From assembly GCF_011075055.1 (NCBI RefSeq), contig NW_025401101.1:372001-436000 (forward strand): a DNA stretch of 64,000 bases. Direction: 5' to 3'. Below are positions 35,756-49,889 of the stretch, piece by piece. This DNA is from Mangifera indica. Its lineage: Eukaryota > Streptophyta > Magnoliopsida > Sapindales > Anacardiaceae. Position 1 is the first letter of the stretch; every line of letters starts with the position of its first letter. Below the pieces are notes generated by a model. The model did not search any database. It was not told where the DNA came from and worked only from the letters and a program-made list of their open reading frames with translations. Both the position numbers and the translations under genes were made by a program.

Positions 35756-37640
35756 ATCTCCTACTTGCATTATAACCAATCAGTCATATATCTAATGTCT
35801 AATCATGTTACATGTCTATCATGCTTCTACTGTGACATAGTTTTATCAATGAGTCAACCAAATTATTATCTGTATCAATCCTCTCTATCCATATATCACT
35901 ACACTGAATAATCTCTCGAATCAAGTGATATCGTTTGAGTATATGCTTAGACCTCTGATTAGACTACGACTCTTTTGCCTTAGTAATCACTCCATTGTTA
36001 TCGCAATAAAGTTCAATCAGTTCAACAATGTTTAGAACCACTCTAAGTTTTGTCATAAACTTATTGATCCATACAACCTTTTTTGCCACTTTTGAAAGGG
36101 TAATATAATTAGACTCTGTTATAGAATCAACGATTATACTTTACTTGGAGCTTTTTTAACTAACTACAACACCATTCAAACAAAAGACAAATCCCGATTA
36201 GGATTTAAAATCATCTCAATCAATTTGGAAATTGACATCACTATAGCTTCAAATAGTGAGTTCAGAATCCCATCTATAATGCATCTTTAGTCCTTCTCAG
36301 GTACTTTATAATGTTTTTTACAACCATTTAGTGTTTTTTCACCTTGATCAAATTGATATTTATTACAAATGCTTAAGGCGTATGAGACATTAACTTTTGT
36401 ACATAACATGGTATACATGATCAATCTTATAGTTAAGGCATATGAGATCTTACTATCTTATCTCTCTCAGATAGTAAAGATGGACACATATCTTTTGAAA
36501 GATATACATCATAGGACATTAGCAGAAATCTTTCTTGGATTCCTCTATAAAGAATATCATTAACTCCTTATCTATATACGTGTTTTGACTTAGGCCTAGT
36601 AGTTTACTCTTTCTATCTCGATAAATTTTAATCCTAAGAATGTAGGTTGCTTCTCTTAAGTCTTTCATAGAGAAACACTTGGATAACTAAACATTTATCA
36701 ATTGTAAGTTCGATATATCATTTCCAATATTCAAGATGTCATTGACATACAATATAAAAATGTTATCATGCTCATACTAACCTTCTTATACACATATGGT
36801 TTATTTTCATTTTTTTATAAAACCATACTCACGTACAACTTCATCAAAATGAATGTCTGAGCTTCTAGAAGCCAACTTAAGTCTATAAATGGACTTTTGT
36901 AGTTTACATACTTTATTTGTCTATTCGACAAAAATGAAACCACTAGGCTATACCATAGAGACATCTTCTATAAGATTACTATCTAAAAAGGTAGTTTTGA
37001 CATTTATTTGAAAGATTTCATAGTCATATTATACAACTATAGCAAGCATAACCCTAATAGACTTAAGCGTAACGACTAGTGAAAAGGTTTCATCATAGTT
37101 AATGCCATGTTTTTGAGTGAAACCTTTGGCAACCTGTCATGCTTTATAGGTATGCAAATTACCTTCTATGTCATTTTTCTTTTCCAAAACCCATTTACAC
37201 CCTATAAGTTTTATCCCTTCAAGTGGATCCACCAAAATTCATATTTTGTTCTAATATATACAGTCTATTTCGAATTTCATAGTGTCAAATCATTTATTAT
37301 AATTTGGACTCGAGACAACATCATTGTAAGTCTTTAACTCATTATCAGAGATGATCAATATGTCATCTTACTAATTTATAAGAAAACCAAATCTTTCTAG
37401 CTTATGACATACTCATGTTGACCTATATAGCTTTTCTGTGCTCTGAGGTTATTCCTTTTAGGATAGAGGAACATCCTCATCATGATCAACCATTTGTGAT
37501 GGCACATCATCCTATCTAATATCTATGGTATCTTATGGTATAAGAACTTCATTAAGTTCTAACCTTATTCCATTGGTTCTCTTGAGAATGAATTCCTTAT
37601 CAAAGAACACATCAGTACAAGCAACAAAGCCAATTTTCCT
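35756..37640 (-). pseudogene. Copia element B: RNase H and reverse transcriptase remnant
   Basis: Minus-strand reading, in several frames, gives the RT start (LIGCKWVLEKKNDIEGNLHT, VAKGFTQKHGINYDETFSPV near 37140-37090), YDYEIFQINVKTTFL, then RNase H blocks ending in a tract next to the LTR at 35755. The integrase-RT linker (DVFFDKEFILKR near 37600) is the last recognisable piece before foreign sequence. The many stops indicate an old copy. The front half (gag, protease, integrase, 5' LTR) is gone. Confidence 0.75.
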
Positions 37641-38284
37641 TTTTTTATTTCCTTTTTTCTTTTTTTAATTTCATTTTTTTCTACACACAAATTATAAATA
37701 TGAGAAGAAAAAAAATTATGGTTGTGAATTCAAGGGAAAAAAAAGGGAAATAGATTATGGATAAGAAGAAAAAAAAAAAAGAAAAACTCAAATTAGATAA
37801 ATGAATCTTATTTAGAACCTATTTTTGATACCAAGATGATGTGAAACCCAAAGAGCACAATGAGACCCACAAGCAAAACAAGGAATTCAAACCTTAAAAA
37901 AGCTAAATTAGATTTATATAAGCAAAATATAAGAAAGGATTTTGATGCCACACTTAAGAACAAGTTGAGAATGTGAGTGATAAGTCAAATTAGATCGCTG
38001 CAAGAATAATTTTGATAAAATTAGAAAGTTCTCAAAAAAACCAAAGAGAACAGAAGTCTCTCAATATTATTACTCTCATTAAAAGTCCCCTCTCCAAAAG
38101 GTTGCAAGCCTTTTTATAGTTAAATTAGAATCCCAAATAGAATAGAAATCAATGACCTAACCTATTAAATAAGCTTAAATTAAAATATAGTCCAACCCAT
38201 TACAATTATTGACTTATTAAATAAATAATTTGACTTAAATTAAGACATAGTTTCAAGCTCATCCTAAACATAAAATAATTCAAT
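37641..38284 (-). repeat. LTR-like fragment with primer site of another minus-strand element
   Basis: A primer-site-like tgataccaa (37826-37834) is followed by tgatgtgaaaccc, a typical LTR terminus. Inside, the minus strand has a ctataaaaagg TATA-like motif (38109-38119). To the left lies a short A/T-rich leader that runs into Copia B at about 37640. There is no partner LTR, so this is a tentative call. Confidence 0.4.
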
Positions 38285-38735
38285 AACACAATGTGCATCA
38301 GCATAAAAGTTATGCCAATCAAAGACATTGAGACTTAGAGTTTAATGTGGGTGATAGAGTTTTCATTAGAGTAGCCCCATTTAAGCATATGATAAGGTTT
38401 AGGAGAAAGGGTAAGTTGGCTCCCAGGTATATCAGTGTATATGAGGTAGTGGAAAGGGTTGGTAAAATAGCTTATAGACTTATGTTACTGACAAACATGA
38501 ATTGTATTCATGATGTTTTTAATGTCTCATCGTTGCACAAGTATATTGGTGATTCTTCTCATGTATTTAGGACCGAGGAGATTCAATTGTCGGAGGACTT
38601 GAGTTATAATAAGAGACTTGTTTAGATCTTAGATATCAGAAGTTAAGGAATCGATAAATTTCTTTAGTCAAGGTTCTTTGGAGGAATCATAAGATTAAAA
38701 AGGCCACTTCATAGATAAAGTAAACTATGAGAGAT
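38285..38735 (+). pseudogene. Gypsy integrase C-terminal region
   Basis: The plus strand encodes FNVGDRVFIRVAPFKHMIRF, then KGKLAPRYISVYEVVERVGK, CIHDVFNVSSLHKYIGD and QLSEDLSY, the standard tail of plant Gypsy (Tekay/Del-like) integrases. A frameshift precedes a degraded IPLVKVLWRN-like motif near 38655-38690. The rest of pol, gag and the 5' LTR are missing. It is followed at once by a long LTR on the same strand. Confidence 0.85.
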
Positions 38736-38795
38736 AAACAACTCGAGTTGTTTCCAATGAATTTTAAGGGCAGAATTCTAATAAATGGGAGGAAT

Positions 38796-41162
38796 TATAA
38801 CACCCATAAGAATGTCTAAACGACAAAACAGTCTTTTTGCTTGTGCTGCTATGCTTTGGAAGTTAAAATGTGAGTTTTGGATGACACACAACCGTGTATG
38901 AAGGGTTATGCCTATGTGTCATGTCATATCAGCTAGATAAGGCTGAAACCGTGTGAATTCAAAATTAACTAACACACAATCATGTGCCTCAAACACATGG
39001 CCATGTGTATGTAATATGTTTTCAGCTTATAAAAAAAGACACGTTGCTACGTTTCAGGGGCTATCATTCAAATCCCTATAAGCGCGAATTAGAGAGAAAA
39101 AAAAGTGAGAACAAGAGTATGATATCCCAGCTTTTTGGTGGTAGATCCAATGATTGCTTTTTGACAATATAAAGAAAGAAAATCTAGAAAGAAAAAACCT
39201 TACTTATGTTGTCGTCTATTGCAAATTGAGGTAAGTAGGGTTTGACACACTCTTTCTATTATGGGTGATGTTATATGATTTAAGGAGATATTGTTCTACT
39301 GTTAAAATTGATTACATGGTCATAATGATAAGATTGTGTTCAGTGAATGATAGAATTATAAAGAAAAGACTCATTATGTGATCTATGTTTTATTGTATTT
39401 TCGTAATATGTATGAGAACAATAATTACTCTTGGTAAATGATATATAAAGTGTTACGCTTTACTTATTGGGATTGTTTGATGAAATCGAGATAAAGGTTA
39501 AAAAGATTTTATCATGAAATGTTGTCTCATGAAATGGATGAATTAAGTAATATAATTAGATGAAATTATTGTTAAGAATCAACTAAGCAATTATGTATGA
39601 TTATTGATGAGTTATGTTGATGTTTTACGTGTTTCTTTGTACCAAAGTATGAATGATTGTTGATTGAAAGCGTAGAGACAAATTAGAGATTAAAAGTAGG
39701 GTTTTTCACTGGTTTTCTAGGTTCGCCACACAACCATATGGTATGGGACACACGCTCATGTGTGCTAGTCCAAAAATCCAAATTGAGTTTTTCGGGTGTC
39801 CCAGCGACTGCTGGGTGCCATTGACTTGTTAAGAGTCAATTACAACATGTGGAATTCTTATGTGTAGCGTTAACACAACTGTGTATGGGATAATGACCAA
39901 AATACCAGTGAAAAGTAGTACAGTTAGGAAGAGAATAGAAAAGGAGATTAAAATAAATATCTGAACGTGCACATGCTCATGTTAGTCTAGATACATGCCT
40001 ATATATTGATGAATAGGAACATATGAGGAGAAAAAATAGAGAGGTGGTTGTGCGTGAGTAAAACAAAAAGACACACCTCCGTGTGTCTAGATGTGCAAGC
40101 CCATATGTGTCAACCATAATAAAGAAAGGAGAAAGGGAATTAGGCTGAGAGGTTATGGGTTGTCCTGGGAGACAGTAAGATCCCAAGTACACAATAGTAC
40201 CTTACGTGCCTAAGCTTTAAGGCATAGAATGGCAATAGATACATTTTTAGGTGGAAGTAAGAGTGAGCCAAAGTTAATTAAGGCTCGAGATGCATATACA
40301 CTAGACATCATAAGATCATTATGAGGGGGCACTGTTAGTACGTATTCACTACACTACTCACAGTAAGGATACTTAAAATAAAGCCTAGTTAAGATAGAGT
40401 TTTGTTGTAATGGAACAGAGAGATAACTCATATGGCCAATGTGTCAAATCCCTATATTTGATTCAAACTAATTGGCCTAATATACAATTTCAGTTACAAT
40501 TTTCAAATTTAGATGCTTCTACCAAGTTTAGTAAAGGTCACACTAGATAAAAATCTAGGGGAGTGGTTCTTTAGTGATCGATTGGGACATAATTAATCCG
40601 AGAGTTATAATATACAACCTAGATAGTCCCAAGAGTATAGTATGAGCACAAAGGTAGTACATAGAACCTATCATCATCCATAGAGGAGTTAAATGCCAAC
40701 TTTGGATGATAGAGTTAGTATAAGTCGAGACTAACGGCCTTTTAATGATTTCAGTAAAAGCTATCAGTAAAGTCTTCTACTGGTTGAATGTTCTTATCAC
40801 TTATTTCTCTACTTTCTTATATGCAGATACAGGTAATCGTGATGGCTATGGGACGAGGGGAGTCAGAAGGCGTAAGATTCCGAGGGATTTCTGTCATTTA
40901 GTTTTCTCAAAGTTTTATATGACATTTTCACTTTAGATTTTTTATGTATTTGACTACACCTGTTATAATTTCAGTTAATGTTTTTTGTATGGATATCTTT
41001 TAGTACACTTCCAAGTCGATTTTAATAAAAGGTATTTTAGTCATTTTACAAAGTTTAATAAATGAAGTTTTAGTCAAATGTTTTAAATCAAATGCATGTT
41101 CAAAGTAGGTAATTTAGTGACATTTTTCTTCAGAAGACAGTACTTCTAGAAGGGGTGTTACA
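38796..41162 (+). repeat. 3' LTR of the Gypsy element (about 2.4 kb)
   Basis: It follows a purine-rich tract (aaatgggaggaat). It starts tataacaccc (from TGTAACACCC) and ends ggggtgttaca at 41162, an inverted terminal pair usual for long-LTR plant Gypsy elements. The Copia D integrase reading starts abruptly at 41163. Short frames within it are not genes. Confidence 0.75.
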
Positions 41163-42249
41163 AGTACATATGTAGTAGTTAACAATGTATCTCCTCAAAA
41201 AATATACTAGAAGATTTGTTTTTGCCATCATTAACCTAACCATTTCTAGAAGAGTTTGATTTCTCCTTTCCATTATACCATTTTGTTATGGACTTCTTTG
41301 AATTGTTAAGTGCCTCACAATTCCTTTTTCATTATATAATTCCTTGAATTTTGTAGATAAACTTCTTCTATCTAATTGATTTTTAACCCCATTTATATAA
41401 CGTCTAAAACAATTTATTACTTCTGACTTATGGAAGATTAAATAGACATGACTAGATAATGTATAATCATCTATGAAAGTGATGAAATATGAGACACCAT
41501 GCCTTGTTTTGACATTTATAAGACTAAAAATATCTAAGTGCCCAAGTTGCAAAGGAAGCTTAGCTTTTACAGTTTTGCCAAATAGTTTTCTTGTAATGTT
41601 TCCAACCAAGCAATGCTTTCAAACAAGTAGATCTAATTTTGTGATCAGTCATAATAAACCTTCATGGGCCAATTTATTCATTATATCTTGACCAATATGT
41701 CATAATCTAGCATGTCATATATTTGTATTTAAATCCACACAACTAAGAGTCACAAATAAGAAAAAATTAATAGTATTATCACAATCATAAAATAGAGTTT
41801 CTAAGACCATAAAATCATTCAAAAGAAATCCAAATCCATAAAATACAGCACCAAGATAAATTTTAACAGATTTATGAGAGAAATGTAAATTATATCCTAA
41901 CTTTAAAAGAATAAACACAGAGACCAAATTTTGCCAAATTTCTAAAGCGTATAAGACTTTATATAGGTATAAGGTCTGACTATCTTGCAAGACCAATTTG
42001 TATGTGTCTATGTCTTTCACTTCAAATTTTGTATTATTGCCTATATAAATCAATTGTGTCATTTTCAAAATTTGACGAAACTCCACAAAGACTCCCCTGT
42101 CGCGAGTTACATGGTTTGTGGCTCATGAGCCTACAGTTCACGTAGGAAAAGATTCAATTAATAAAATAATACTATAAACATAAATCTCATAATTTAAGAT
42201 AAGATAAGACAATTCCATTTTTCAGCTTTGTGCACTCATAGACAAAGTG
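41163..42249 (-). pseudogene. Copia element D, left part: integrase, pre-integrase and protease remnants
   Basis: Minus-strand blocks run from the interrupted zinc knuckle (HFVYECTKLK, 42249-42220) through MTQLIYIGNNTKFEVKDIDT, the pre-integrase region, and the integrase: KARLPLQLGHLDIF-like start, HGVSYFITFIDDY, YLIFHKSEVINCFRRYINGV, ELYNEKGIVRHLT. The reading ends at a MMAKTN block where the Gypsy LTR begins (41162). It carries stops. The other half of this element lies at 51592-52560. Confidence 0.85.
42245..42249. other. Left 5-bp target duplication of Copia C
   Basis: aagtg, identical to 51587-51591 on the other side of the element. Confidence 0.85.
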
Positions 42250-43966
42250 TATTGGGTTATGAAAGGTGCTAATAATCAGTAGCATAGTGGAATTTATAAA
42301 AAATTTTAAATCAAAAAATCCTAAAACCTTAACCAAGATATCCATTATAGACATATGTTCATGAATATACAAAACACTTATAAGATGTTTTAAAATTTAT
42401 ACTTGCATTGATAACTCCTTCAAATCTTCACATAGCTTGAGATAAAAAGTTATCCAACCTTTAAGAGATAGGGCCTTGGTATCCATGAGGAGCACAAACA
42501 CGAGAGAGGCAATCTAAGTGAAGAGGTTATTAAAGCTCCCCAGTTGGACCAATGTGTTCACGGGAGAATGACAGAAAAATAGATATCTCACAACTAGGGT
42601 TATTTTGCCTTTTTAATTTTGTATGTCATTTGTTTATTTTACAACACCCTTTATATATACGTGGGTGTCCAAGTATGGCAAGAATTTCAACCAAGCTTGA
42701 TACTTTCAACACACATATACATAAGTGGCATTACAAATATGTACCCCGACATATCTTTAAGTCTTGCACGACTGGAATATTTTTTGTCCAATCATGCTAA
42801 GTTTTCTATTTTCCATGGTGCCAACCAATACTATGCACACTAAGTGTACCTTAGTCAAAACGTGGTTAACTAGGTTTTTTAAGTTAAATGGTAAACCTAG
42901 TTTTTCAATGATTTCTCTCTCTCCCTAAATGTTAGAATTATCACCAAACAATCCCTATCTCTAGGTTTGAATCAACCACTATATGTGTATGACGTATAAG
43001 CTCTCTATCGAATTATAGTGTTAAGATTTAGATCGAATTTAGACACAAATCAAAATTGACTTTTAGCAAAACATCATGACCACTCTAACAATAGATTGTC
43101 AGTAAACATCTCTTAAGCTTTTATGACATCATAGTTATGTATAATTCAATTATTTCATCAATCAATATCTTTTAAGGTTGAGACATAGAAGAGTGTCTTT
43201 CTTAATAGTATCTTGGTATGAACTGATATACATCAATGACTAACATGAATTAGACTATAACCTCATCCTATTGTGGCCACATATTTAAGTTGTCATAAAT
43301 GCTACTCAATATTCTCATGTGATATATCTTCTCTTATGCTCAAGAGTGACGAATCTTTTATCAATCAACCATAGCCTTCATGTATTTCACAATATGACTG
43401 ATTATTACCTTTATATTTACCCTAATTATAGTGATACATTAAATAGTGTCAAACCATACCAATCTTCCCACGAGACGGTCTAGCGACATTAAGTTAAAAG
43501 ATCAAATGCGCCCATGGTATTCAAAAGATTTATTCTACAGACATTGGAGTAACCATCCATATAGAAATCCTTTGGTCGGGTCAATCTAATAAACACATTT
43601 ATAACGTATACCTATGTGTTATACTAAGTTGTCTAAACAACTTTAACACGTAAGAATCATTACCACTTTTAGTGGAATCACTTAATACTATGATAATCTC
43701 ATTATTATTACACATGCCTTTATTCATTGCAGTATCAAGATTATGAACGCTTATAGAATGACTAATTAATACGTACATAGGGTTCACATGATCAGTTGTC
43801 TAATCCTTTTATCACAGTTCTACCATTCCAAAAGCATATTATTCATACAATCATATAAATAGTCAACATATGAATTGAATAACAATAAATCCTTTTATTA
43901 ATTATTAATATAAAATTACATCCACAAATGTCAAATTCAATTAGCTCTAGGGAACCTACCCTAATA
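42250..43966 (-). repeat. 3' LTR of Copia C
   Basis: It starts tattgggttatgaaagg and ends tacccctaata-like (ctaccctaata) on the plus strand, next to the polypurine tract caagtaggagat (minus strand). It aligns with 49890-51586 and 33970-35755. Confidence 0.88.
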
Positions 43967-43989
43967 ATCTCCTACTTGTACTATAGCCA

Positions 43990-46900
43990 ATTGTTTATAT
44001 ATCTAATATCGAGCTCAGATACATGTCTATCATGCTTCTGTTGTGATAAAGGCTTTGTCAATCAGTCAGCCAAATTGTCATCTGTATCAATCTTTGATAT
44101 CTATATGTCACCTTTTTATACAATCTCTCAAATTAGTTGATATTGTTCATACATGTATTTAGACCTCTGATGAAACCGTGACTTCTTTGATTAAACAATT
44201 ACTCTATTATTGTCATAATGGAGCTCAATTAGCTCGACGATATTCGAAACCACCCCAAGTTCAGTTATGAACTTCTTGATTTATATAATCTCTTTTAACG
44301 TCTATAAAAAGACAATATACTTTAACTCTATTGTAGAATCAACTACTGTATTTTGCTTGAAACTTTTCTAACTAACTGTATTACCATGTCAAACTAAACA
44401 CAAATCGTGATTGGGATTTATAATCATCTCAATCAGTTTGGAAACGATTGTCACTATAGCCTCTTACAATAAGTTCAAATTCCCCTCTATAAACCAATAA
44501 TGCATTCTTAGTCTTTATCCGGTACTTCAAGATATTCTTCACAACCATCCATTATTTTTCTTCTGGATCAGACCGATATCTACTGTAAACATTTAAGGTG
44601 TATGAGACATTAATCCTTATATATAGCGTGACGTACATGATTAATCCTATAGCCAAAACATATGAAATCCTACTTATCTTATCTTTCTTAGATTGTACAT
44701 AAGGACATATTTCTTTCGAAAGATATACACTATAGAATATGGGTAGAAATCCTTTCTTGGATTCTTCCACATTAAATCTAGTCAATACCTTGTCTATGTA
44801 CGTGATTTGACTTAGGTCTAGCAGTCTATACTCTTTATCTTTATAAATTTTAATCCCAAGAATGTAGATTGCTTCTCCTAAGTCTTTAATGGAGAAACAC
44901 TTAGATAACTAAGCCTTTACCGATTGCAAGTTCGATATGTCATTTTCAATAATCAAGATGTCTTTGACATTCAATATCATAAATGCAATCACGCTCCTAT
45001 TAATCTTTTGTACACATATAGTTTATCTTTGTTTTTGATGAATCTGAACTCACGAATAGCTTCATGAAAATGAATATTCTAACATTTCAAAACCTGTTTA
45101 AGTCTATAAATGGACTTTTCTACCTTGCATACTTTGTCTGCTTGTTTAACAAAAACAAAACTATTGAGTTGTGTCATATAGATGTCTTCTACAAGGTTAC
45201 CATTCATGAAAGCAATTTTGACATCCATCTGAAAGATTTCATAGGCATAGTATGCAACTATAGCAAGTATAATCCTAATAGACTTAAACATAATTATTGG
45301 TGAAAAAGTTTCATCATAGTCAATGTCTTACTTTTGAGTGAAACCTTTAGCAACCAACTGCGCTTTATAGGTATGCACGTTATCTTCCATGTTAGTTTTC
45401 TTTTTGAAAACCCATTTACACCTTATGGGTTTTACCCCTTCAGGTGCATCCATCAGAGTCCATACTTAGTTCTAGTATATAAAGTCTATTTTGGATTTTA
45501 TAACATTTAACTATTTATTAGAATCTAGATTTTACAACAACCTTGTTGTAGGTCTTTGGTTTATCGTCATTGACGACCAGTACATCACTATTCTAAGTTA
45601 AGAGAAAACCAAATCTCTTTTGCTCGTGGCGTATTTTGTAGACCTACATAGTTTTTGTGTATGTTAAGGTTGTTCCACCTAAGGTGGAGGAACTTCCTCA
45701 TCATGATCAATTATCTATGATGACACGTTATCTTGTTTAATATATATGGTATCTTGTGGTTTAGGAACTTTATCAAGTTCTGCCCTTCTTTCACTGGTTC
45801 TCTTGAGAATAAACCTTTTCCTAATAAACATGTCGATTCAAGCAAAAAGACTTTGTGCTCCTTCAGGTGGTAAAAGTAATATCCTTTAATAACCTTCTGG
45901 TACCCTATAAAAATACACTTTTTAGACTTAGCGCTCAACTTGTTCGAAGTCAATTTCTTGACATAAACTTTACAGATCCAAATCTTAAGGCAATTTAGAT
46001 TGGGTTTTCACCCAGTTCATAACTCATATAGAGTTTTATCCACAGATTTAGATAGGACATGGTTTAATATAAAGGCAACAGTTTCTAGGGTATGACCCTA
46101 AAAAGACATAGTTAGATCGGTAAAACTCATCATGAACCTAACCATTTCGATCAAGGTTTTATTCTTCCATTTAGATACATTATTATGTTGTAGAGTACTA
46201 AAAGGAGTGAGTTGAGATACTATCCCATATTCTTTCATGTATTATCTGAATTCAACACTTAAATATTCACCCTCTTAATCACTTCAGAAGATTTTAATTT
46301 GTTTCCTAAGTTGCTTTTCTACTTTATTCTCGAATTCTTTAAATTTATCAAAGTACTAAGACTTGTGTTTCATTAAGAACACATAGTCATAGCTACTAAA
46401 GTCATTAGTGAATATGACAAAGTAGGGTTCGCCATATCTGTTATGCACTGTTATAAGCCCATACACATCGTTGTGTATGACCTAACAATTCAGTCACCTT
46501 TTCACTATGACTAATGAAGGGTGCTTTGCCATCTTACCTAATAGGCACGATTTGCATTTATCATATAACTAAAAGTCTAATGATTGCAAGATTCTTTGTT
46601 CAAGAAGTCTTAATATATATTTCAGTTTTATGTGGCTAGACTACAATACCACAAATATGTGATTGTCAGATCATTCAATTTTAATTGTTTATTATTTTGC
46701 ACATTAAGAATTTTATCATCCAGTCTTAAAATATATAAACAATTATGCAATTCAACGATTTCATAGAGAATATTATTTAAGTTGATGGTTATAATACCAT
46801 CAGCAATAAAAAAAAAAATCCCTTTTTGTCTAAAACAAACACAGAAATTAAATTTTTAGAAATAAAAAGTACATAATAATAATGTTTTAATTCTAAAACT

Positions 46901-47942
46901 AGTCCAGTGGACAACCAAAGATAATAAACTCCTACGACTAATGTAGTAACACATGCTCTATTTCCAACACATAGGTCAACTTCTTATTTTGCAAGCAATT
47001 TACTATATCACAGTCTTTGCATATCAAAACAAATATGAGAACCACATCTTGTGTCTATAACCCAGGATGAATAAGGAGAATAGTTTATCTTAATGACAAA
47101 CATACCTAAAGTAGAGGTTTCAGTTGTTTTTTTCTTCTTGTTCTCTAGAAAGGCCTTAAAATATCTCCTCCAGTAACATATCTTGCCACAATAGAAGCAG
47201 ACAACATTTCCTTTCCCTACACCACCTATAGGTTGTGTAACAATATCAAGTTGCTTCTTTCTCTTTGGCTTGGGCTTAGCCTTTACCCTTGGCCTTGACT
47301 TTTGAAGTTTGGGTTTCAACCACAAGTAAATTAGTCGAAACTATCTTTTGTACTTCTTGTTCAATCTACCTAAGTGTATATAGAAACTCCTCAAGGGATT
47401 TCTCCTTTTTGTTCTGGTTAAAATTCATGATGAAATTAGCCCACTATTTAGGAAAGGATTTGAACACCAAGTCAATGGCAAGCTCATTATTCATGATGAA
47501 GCCCATGCTCGCCAACCGCTCAATGTAGCCAATCATCTTGACAACATGAAGGCCAACTTATCCTCCTTTAGAGAGTTTGCAATCAAATAGTGCAATTGAT
47601 ACCTTATATCATTCAGCACTTGCACAAAGGTTATATAACTCTTGAAGGTGTGTAAGTATGGATTGTGCATCCATTTTCTCATGTTGTCTTAGAAGCTCAA
47701 GTGATATAAAAGTTAACATGAAGCATTAAACTTCCATAGAGTTATCAAGATACTTATTAAAAGTATCATTTTACTCTTGGGTGGCATTAGGACCAGTCTC
47801 AGGGGGTAACGACCCCTCAAGGATGTACAGTCTCTTCTTCTGATGTAGAATAGTCAGAAGATTTGTATACCAATAAACGAAATTGCTTATAGTGAGTTTA
47901 TTTTCTTTTTTAAGAATTGATCGATACATTAGGTTTGACATG
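43990..47942 (-). pseudogene. Copia C gag-pol remnant
   Basis: The ATG at 47942 starts MSNLMYRSILKKENKLTISN, then EGSLPPETGPNATQE, a Copia gag. Later pieces are ASMGFIMNNELAIDLVFKSF (47510-47450), a damaged zinc knuckle CFYCGKICYWRRYF (47199-47160; the His and last Cys are lost), a protease with SWVIDTRCGSHIC (Asp near 47055), integrase blocks (YFVIFTNDFSSYDYVFLMKH near 46400, KSKKCIFIGYQKVIKGYYFY near 45900), and RT (MDVKIAFMNGNLVEDIYMTQ near 45230). RNase H traces run to about 44000. The multiple stops mean no product. Confidence 0.85.
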
Positions 47943-49878
47943 GTGATTTTATGATTTATAATTTACAGATAAAAGAATTAGTAATTTTACTTAATAATTA
48001 ATATTCATTTTAATTATGAATTTAATTAATTAAAATGCTCCCACTATTTTTCTCAAGTTAATAGCCTTCATTATTGTACCCTAGAAGTTTTGATGAACTT
48101 TCTAGTGGATCAAGATCTTATCGTATTAATTTTCCCATTTACTTTGGCGAACAAATTTGAATTAATCAAATAGGTAAATTTCAAATTAATCACCAAAAAT
48201 CTATGATCTCAAGCCAGATGTTGACTCAACAAATCATGTGACCTCAAATATGACTCTTGGTATTAGGAGGGTGGATACTACATATCTTCTTATGTCAACA
48301 AATACAGTCCCTATTTATGCCTCTAACATACTTCACCTTCGCTTTGGCGAACAAATAAAGCATATTAGTTAAGTCAGTACCTAACATGATATCACCTAAT
48401 TTTTCGCCTAGTAAAAGTGTACCCTTCATTCTAGCAATTAAGGTTCCAAGAAACAAAGGCTTAGTTAGGGCATCATGTTGGAAGACACCAATTAAATGTT
48501 AAACTTAATATTTAAATTAAGGGTTTTGTTAACTAGCTTTAAACCACATGTTAGGTGATATTTGCAAAATAAAACCTATATATACATTCTACAACGTAAA
48601 ATAAAAATGTACTAGCACACAGTTATAACTAATGTTAAGCCCCTCAAGCCAAAAGGAGTTTGACTAGTCAACCTAGATGAATCTTCATCTTTGAGTTTTC
48701 GCGTTTGTCCTTTCATCTTTAGTTTTTAATTAATACATAACTTTGTTTCCTAGTTATATAATTCTAAGAAAATAAAATAATCTAATATAAAAGAAGAAAA
48801 GGGATAAAGACAAGGCACACAAGTCCTATTTAAGAGTTACAGCCCAAAAACGAAAAATAAAATAAAATATAAAACATCCCCAAAGTTTTCTGGCTATGTA
48901 TTGGACACCATACATACGTACATTCATACATATACATACCAATTGAAAAAATTAATTATTTTTATCAAAAATGTCAAATTCTTTTGGTCCCTAAGTTTTA
49001 TAAAATTATAATTCAACCCTAAAGCTCAAGAAAATCTCAATTCAATACAAATTTAACAAAAGGAGACTAAATTAGAATTTTCAACTTTGCCAAGAGTGCA
49101 AGTGTGAAGTCCAACCATGCATTTGAAATTCACCGAAATTCTAGAATATAACATAGCTAGTCACGGCTTAGGCATGATTGAAATGCAATCAAGGTAGGGC
49201 ATTAACAAAGATCACGACTAGACCAAAAATTAGTCCAGCCATGCACAGCACATAGTGCCAAGCACTATGAAAGAGGCATGGCTAGACCAAATTTTATCCA
49301 ACCATGACCAATGTATACATATGGTGCTAAACATCAAGAAAAAAACATGATTGGACCAAAAATTGGTCTAATCATACACCACTCATGCAATATAGAATTA
49401 CCCACTTGACATACCATGCATGACTGGAACCAAGTTGTGTAGGGGGTTTTTCTAGAACCAATTTTTTGGATTTTTCTAGTGATAGAAAATCCAGAAAACT
49501 TCTCATTCTCAGCAAGCCAATCATTAAAGTGAAGGAATACGATATGTAAACCATACTCACACTAGCAGTAACCCTCAGATCATGTAATCAATAAGATTCA
49601 AAGGTGATTTTATGCAATAACACGAAACCTATGACAATCAACCTAAATTAAACCTACACATATCAACAAAACTCAAACAAAATTTCAGAAATTATAACTC
49701 GATAACTTAACATAGTTTACTTTGTATATGATACTCAACAAATCGTGTAATAACACGATTCCAAATTATCTTTACGAATTTTAATAGTCTTGATTAATCC
49801 AATTACATGTAATTAACATATAAAATTAATAAAACTAACAACAAGTATTAAATTTCAAGAAAATATGCTAAACGGTGT
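47943..49878 (-). other. Long leader of Copia C
   Basis: Non-coding 1.9 kb between the primer site and the gag ATG. The same arrangement and a similar length are seen in Copia D (52561-54405). No gene is seen. Confidence 0.7.
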
Positions 49879-49889
49879 CTCTGATACCA
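49879..49889 (-). other. Primer-binding site of Copia C
   Basis: ctctgatacca on the plus strand, tggtatcagag on the minus strand, complementary to the 3' end of plant initiator tRNA-Met. It directly abuts the 5' LTR. Confidence 0.9.
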
